DNA of 64,000 bases from CAVVZJ01 sp963752755. Its GTDB lineage: Bacteria; Planctomycetota; Planctomycetia; Isosphaerales; Isosphaeraceae. Shown here piece by piece: positions 61,757-64,000 of this stretch (its first letter is position 1; each line of letters begins with the position of its first letter). The notes beneath the pieces are model-generated. The model searched no databases. It saw only the letters and a program-made list of their open reading frames with translations, and was not told the origin of the DNA. The translations under genes were made by a program, and so were the position numbers. The stretch lies in the NCBI GenBank assembly GCA_963752755.1, contig CAVVZJ010000001.1, positions 1,116,001-1,180,000 of the forward strand, given 5' to 3'.

Positions 61757-64000
61757 TCAAGGAGGCGACGGCGGTCCAGGGCGGGAGACGCTGGATCGGT
61801 CGGCCCAACGACTCAACTCCCTGGCCTGAGCCGCGTCGCCGAGTTCCCGATAATCCTCGGCCAGGTCGTTGAACCGATCGGAAATCGCGGGCCTCGGCTC
61901 GTCGGTCGCGACCGCCTGGAGGTCGGCGACGGCCGCCGCGAGTTGCGAACGCGCCTGGTCGTCCCGACCGCGTTCGGCTTCGAGGAGGGCGAGCGCCTCC
62001 CGCGTGTCCGCTCGATCCAGGCGGGCCCGTAGATTCGTGGGCAGGTGGTTGAGGAGCGTTCCCGCCAGCTCGATGGCCCGTCGATAGCGGGCCTCGGCCT
62101 CGTCGGGACGTCGCGTGCGACGCAGGACGGTGCCGAGCTTCGCCTGGACGTGGATCATCGGCTGGATTCCGTCGATCCCTTCCGGCGAAGCGGCGGCGAG
62201 GCGTTCGGCGTGGACCTCCGCGCGGCGGAGTCGGTGCTCCATCGCCGGCAGTGCCGCGGGTTCAGCCGTCCAGGGATTGGCCATGATGTAGGTCTCGACC
62301 AGCTTCGCGCGGTAGTCAACCATGCCCGGATGCTGGGCGACGAGGCCCTCAAGCATGGTGATGGCGCGGGCATAGGCTTGCTCGGCCTCCGCGCGTTGCC
62401 CCAGGCTCTCGTGGATCGCCCCGACGCGCCGATAGGCCCAGGCGGCTTCGAGCTGAAGCCTCGGGTTGGTGGCGTTTTGCCGCGCGAAGCGGTCGTAGAA
62501 GGCCAGGACATCGCGCAGCAGGGTCGGATTCTCGCGCAGACCGGGTCCTCCAGGCTGCTCGCCCGGCGGGCGTCCCCAGGGCGGCGGTGGCGGTAATCCG
62601 CTTCCCGAGCCGGGTCCGCCGGGCCGATCGCCGGGAGCCCTCTCGGTGGGCGCGGGAGGCGGCGGAGCCCCTCCCGGCGGGCCGGCCGGTCGGCGCCTGC
62701 CGGACAGGCCCTGGACGTCCTGCGTCCTCTGGCCGGGCGGCGGAAGCTGGCGCCGCGAGGACCGCCCGGGCGGTGGAGGCAGGAAGTTGGCCTCGACGCC
62801 GAGCCGGTCGAAGAGCCGCTCGAAGATGTCCAGGGAGAGCGACTCGTTCGCCTGGGCCTGCCGGAGTGCGTGTGAGGTCGTCACAAAGCCGACCCAGCCG
62901 ACGACCGCGGCCAGCATCAGCGCCGCGGCGGCCGTCACCAGGAGCGCCGCGGCCAGCCGGTTGCGGTGCCCCCATCGCCAGGCTCGCTCGATCGGCGAGA
63001 CGCTCCGGGCGCGGATGGGCCGGTCTTCGAGGAAGCGTCTCAGGTCGTCGGCGAGCGCCCGGCGCTCTCGTAACGGTGGCCGGGCTCCTTGGCGATCGCC
63101 TTCAAAACGATCGTCTCCAGGTCGCGGGGGATGCTCGGGTCAAGCTGTCGCGGACGGGTCGGCTGCATCTCACCGACGTGTCGCAGCAACTCGCTGGGGC
63201 TCAACACCCCGAACGGGGGACTCAACGTCAGCAGTTCGTAGAGGGTGAGTCCGAGGCCGTACACGTCGCTTCGCGGGCTAGCCTCGCCCCGGAGGCCCTC
63301 GGGGGCGAGGTAGCGAAGGGTCCCAATGACGTCTCCCGAGGCGGTCAGATCGTCCTGCCCGGCCAGCTTCGCCAGGCTGAAGTCAGTGATCCAGACGGTC
63401 TGCTGCTCGTCGATCAGCAGATTCGCGGGCTTGACGTCCCGGTGCAGGATGCCCTGCTGGTGTGCGTACTGGAGCGCCTCGGCGGCCTGCTTGCCGACTC
63501 GCGCAGCGAACCGCCAGCGTCCTTCGGCGGGCGGGGGTCCCCCGGCCTGCCACTCCTTCAGCAAGGCGTCGAGACCACGACCACGGATCAACTGCATGAC
63601 GTAGAAGGGCAGGCCGTCCTGCTCACCGACGCCGAAGATCGGCACAATGTTCGTGTGGTGGAGCTGCGCGATCGCCTCCGTCTCGCGACGGAAGCGGCGA
63701 AGCCTGCGGGTGTCCAGCGAGACGCGATGGACGACTTTCAGGGCGACGTGGCGTCCGAGCGACTCCTGCACCGCCTCGTACACGATGCCCATTCCGCCCC
63801 GGCCCCGTTCGCGGACGACGCGGAACTCACCGAGTCGCTCGGGGATCGCGGGGGCGGGCTCGTCGTGCCGGTCCCGGGTCGTCGCGTGTTTCAGCCCCTC
63901 CATGACGGCCACCGTCGGGAGGAGCCGGCCGATTGCGTCGGCGTACTCGGGATGACGCGCCTCGTACTCGCGAATCGAAGGGTTCTCGCCACGACGGCAG
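61757..64000 (-). CDS. Ser/Thr protein kinase with membrane helix and TPR domain (5' partial, one frameshift)
   Basis: The minus-strand frame is open to the window edge (RRGENPSIREYEARHPEYAD, then IGRLLPTVAVME), so the start is beyond 64000. The kinase has GRGGMGIVY, VALKVVH, HRDVKPANLL, DFSLAK (Ser where most kinases have Gly of DFG), LAPEGL and SDVYGLGLTLYELLT. After HRYESAG, near 63058, one missing base shifts the frame. The continuation runs through a membrane helix (ALMLAAVVGWVGFVTT), a Pro-rich linker and TPR-like helices (AWAYRRVGAIHESLGQRAEA, EARYRRAIELAGTLLNHLPT). This architecture is the standard planctomycete receptor-like kinase. The short EYEARHPEYAD motif upstream is also typical of the family. 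Confidence 0.88.

Overview
High-GC DNA that reads as a planctomycete chromosome or contig, most likely family Isosphaeraceae. The strongest markers are the paired planctomycete cytochrome/DUF1549-DUF1553 and DUF1501 genes (38.2-42.2 kb), a DUF1592-type/DUF1552 pair (42.4-46.7 kb), an arylsulfatase with its formylglycine-generating enzyme, a Ser/Thr kinase with a TPR tail, and many secreted Gly/Pro-rich proteins. I found no rRNA, tRNA, CRISPR array or complete insertion sequence.

Layout. 0-7.3 kb: a tight seven-gene plus-strand operon with a CheA-like kinase/receiver, a receiver-PATAN(DUF4388)-pseudoreceiver protein, two coiled-coil proteins, an FGE-fold protein without the catalytic cysteines, a zinc-ribbon P-loop GTPase and a GAP1-like GTPase partner. 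This is the best candidate for an undescribed signalling or conflict system. 8-17.3 kb: membrane and secreted proteins, then FGE, arylsulfatase and an OmpP1/FadL-type porin. 17.4-23.4 kb: a DUF1697 gene, a planctomycete family of unknown role, a PQQ-type sugar dehydrogenase and a multicopper oxidase. 23.5-37.9 kb: a copper/heavy-metal efflux region with two TolC proteins, a Cys-rich secreted protein, a His-rich YHS-like protein, a CusB with metal-binding ribbons and DUF3347 repeats, and a heavily frameshifted CusA. 38.2-47.5 kb: two planctomycete cytochrome/Tat-protein operons that share an operator-like motif. 47.6-49.6 kb: minus-strand MoaD-like, BNR-repeat and SRPBCC genes behind a perfect palindrome. 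49.8-52.4 kb: a hairpin repeat, gene fossils and a sulfotransferase. 53.1-58.1 kb: a giant double hybrid histidine kinase. 58.1-64 kb: minus-strand secreted protein, EF-hand protein, intradiol dioxygenase and a Ser/Thr kinase that runs off the window.

Two patterns cut across the annotation. First, a roughly 125-nt element with a conserved extended -10 box occurs three times (26.1, 52.5 and 59.7 kb) and resembles no coding sequence. Second, at least 11 genes carry single- or double-base frameshifts. Thirteen lie in the cusA-like gene, all of them +1 insertions with no accompanying decay, which points to insertion-type sequence errors but needs read-level checking. Frameshifted genes are annotated over their full reconstructed span; in every case the span length agrees with the inferred indels modulo 3.
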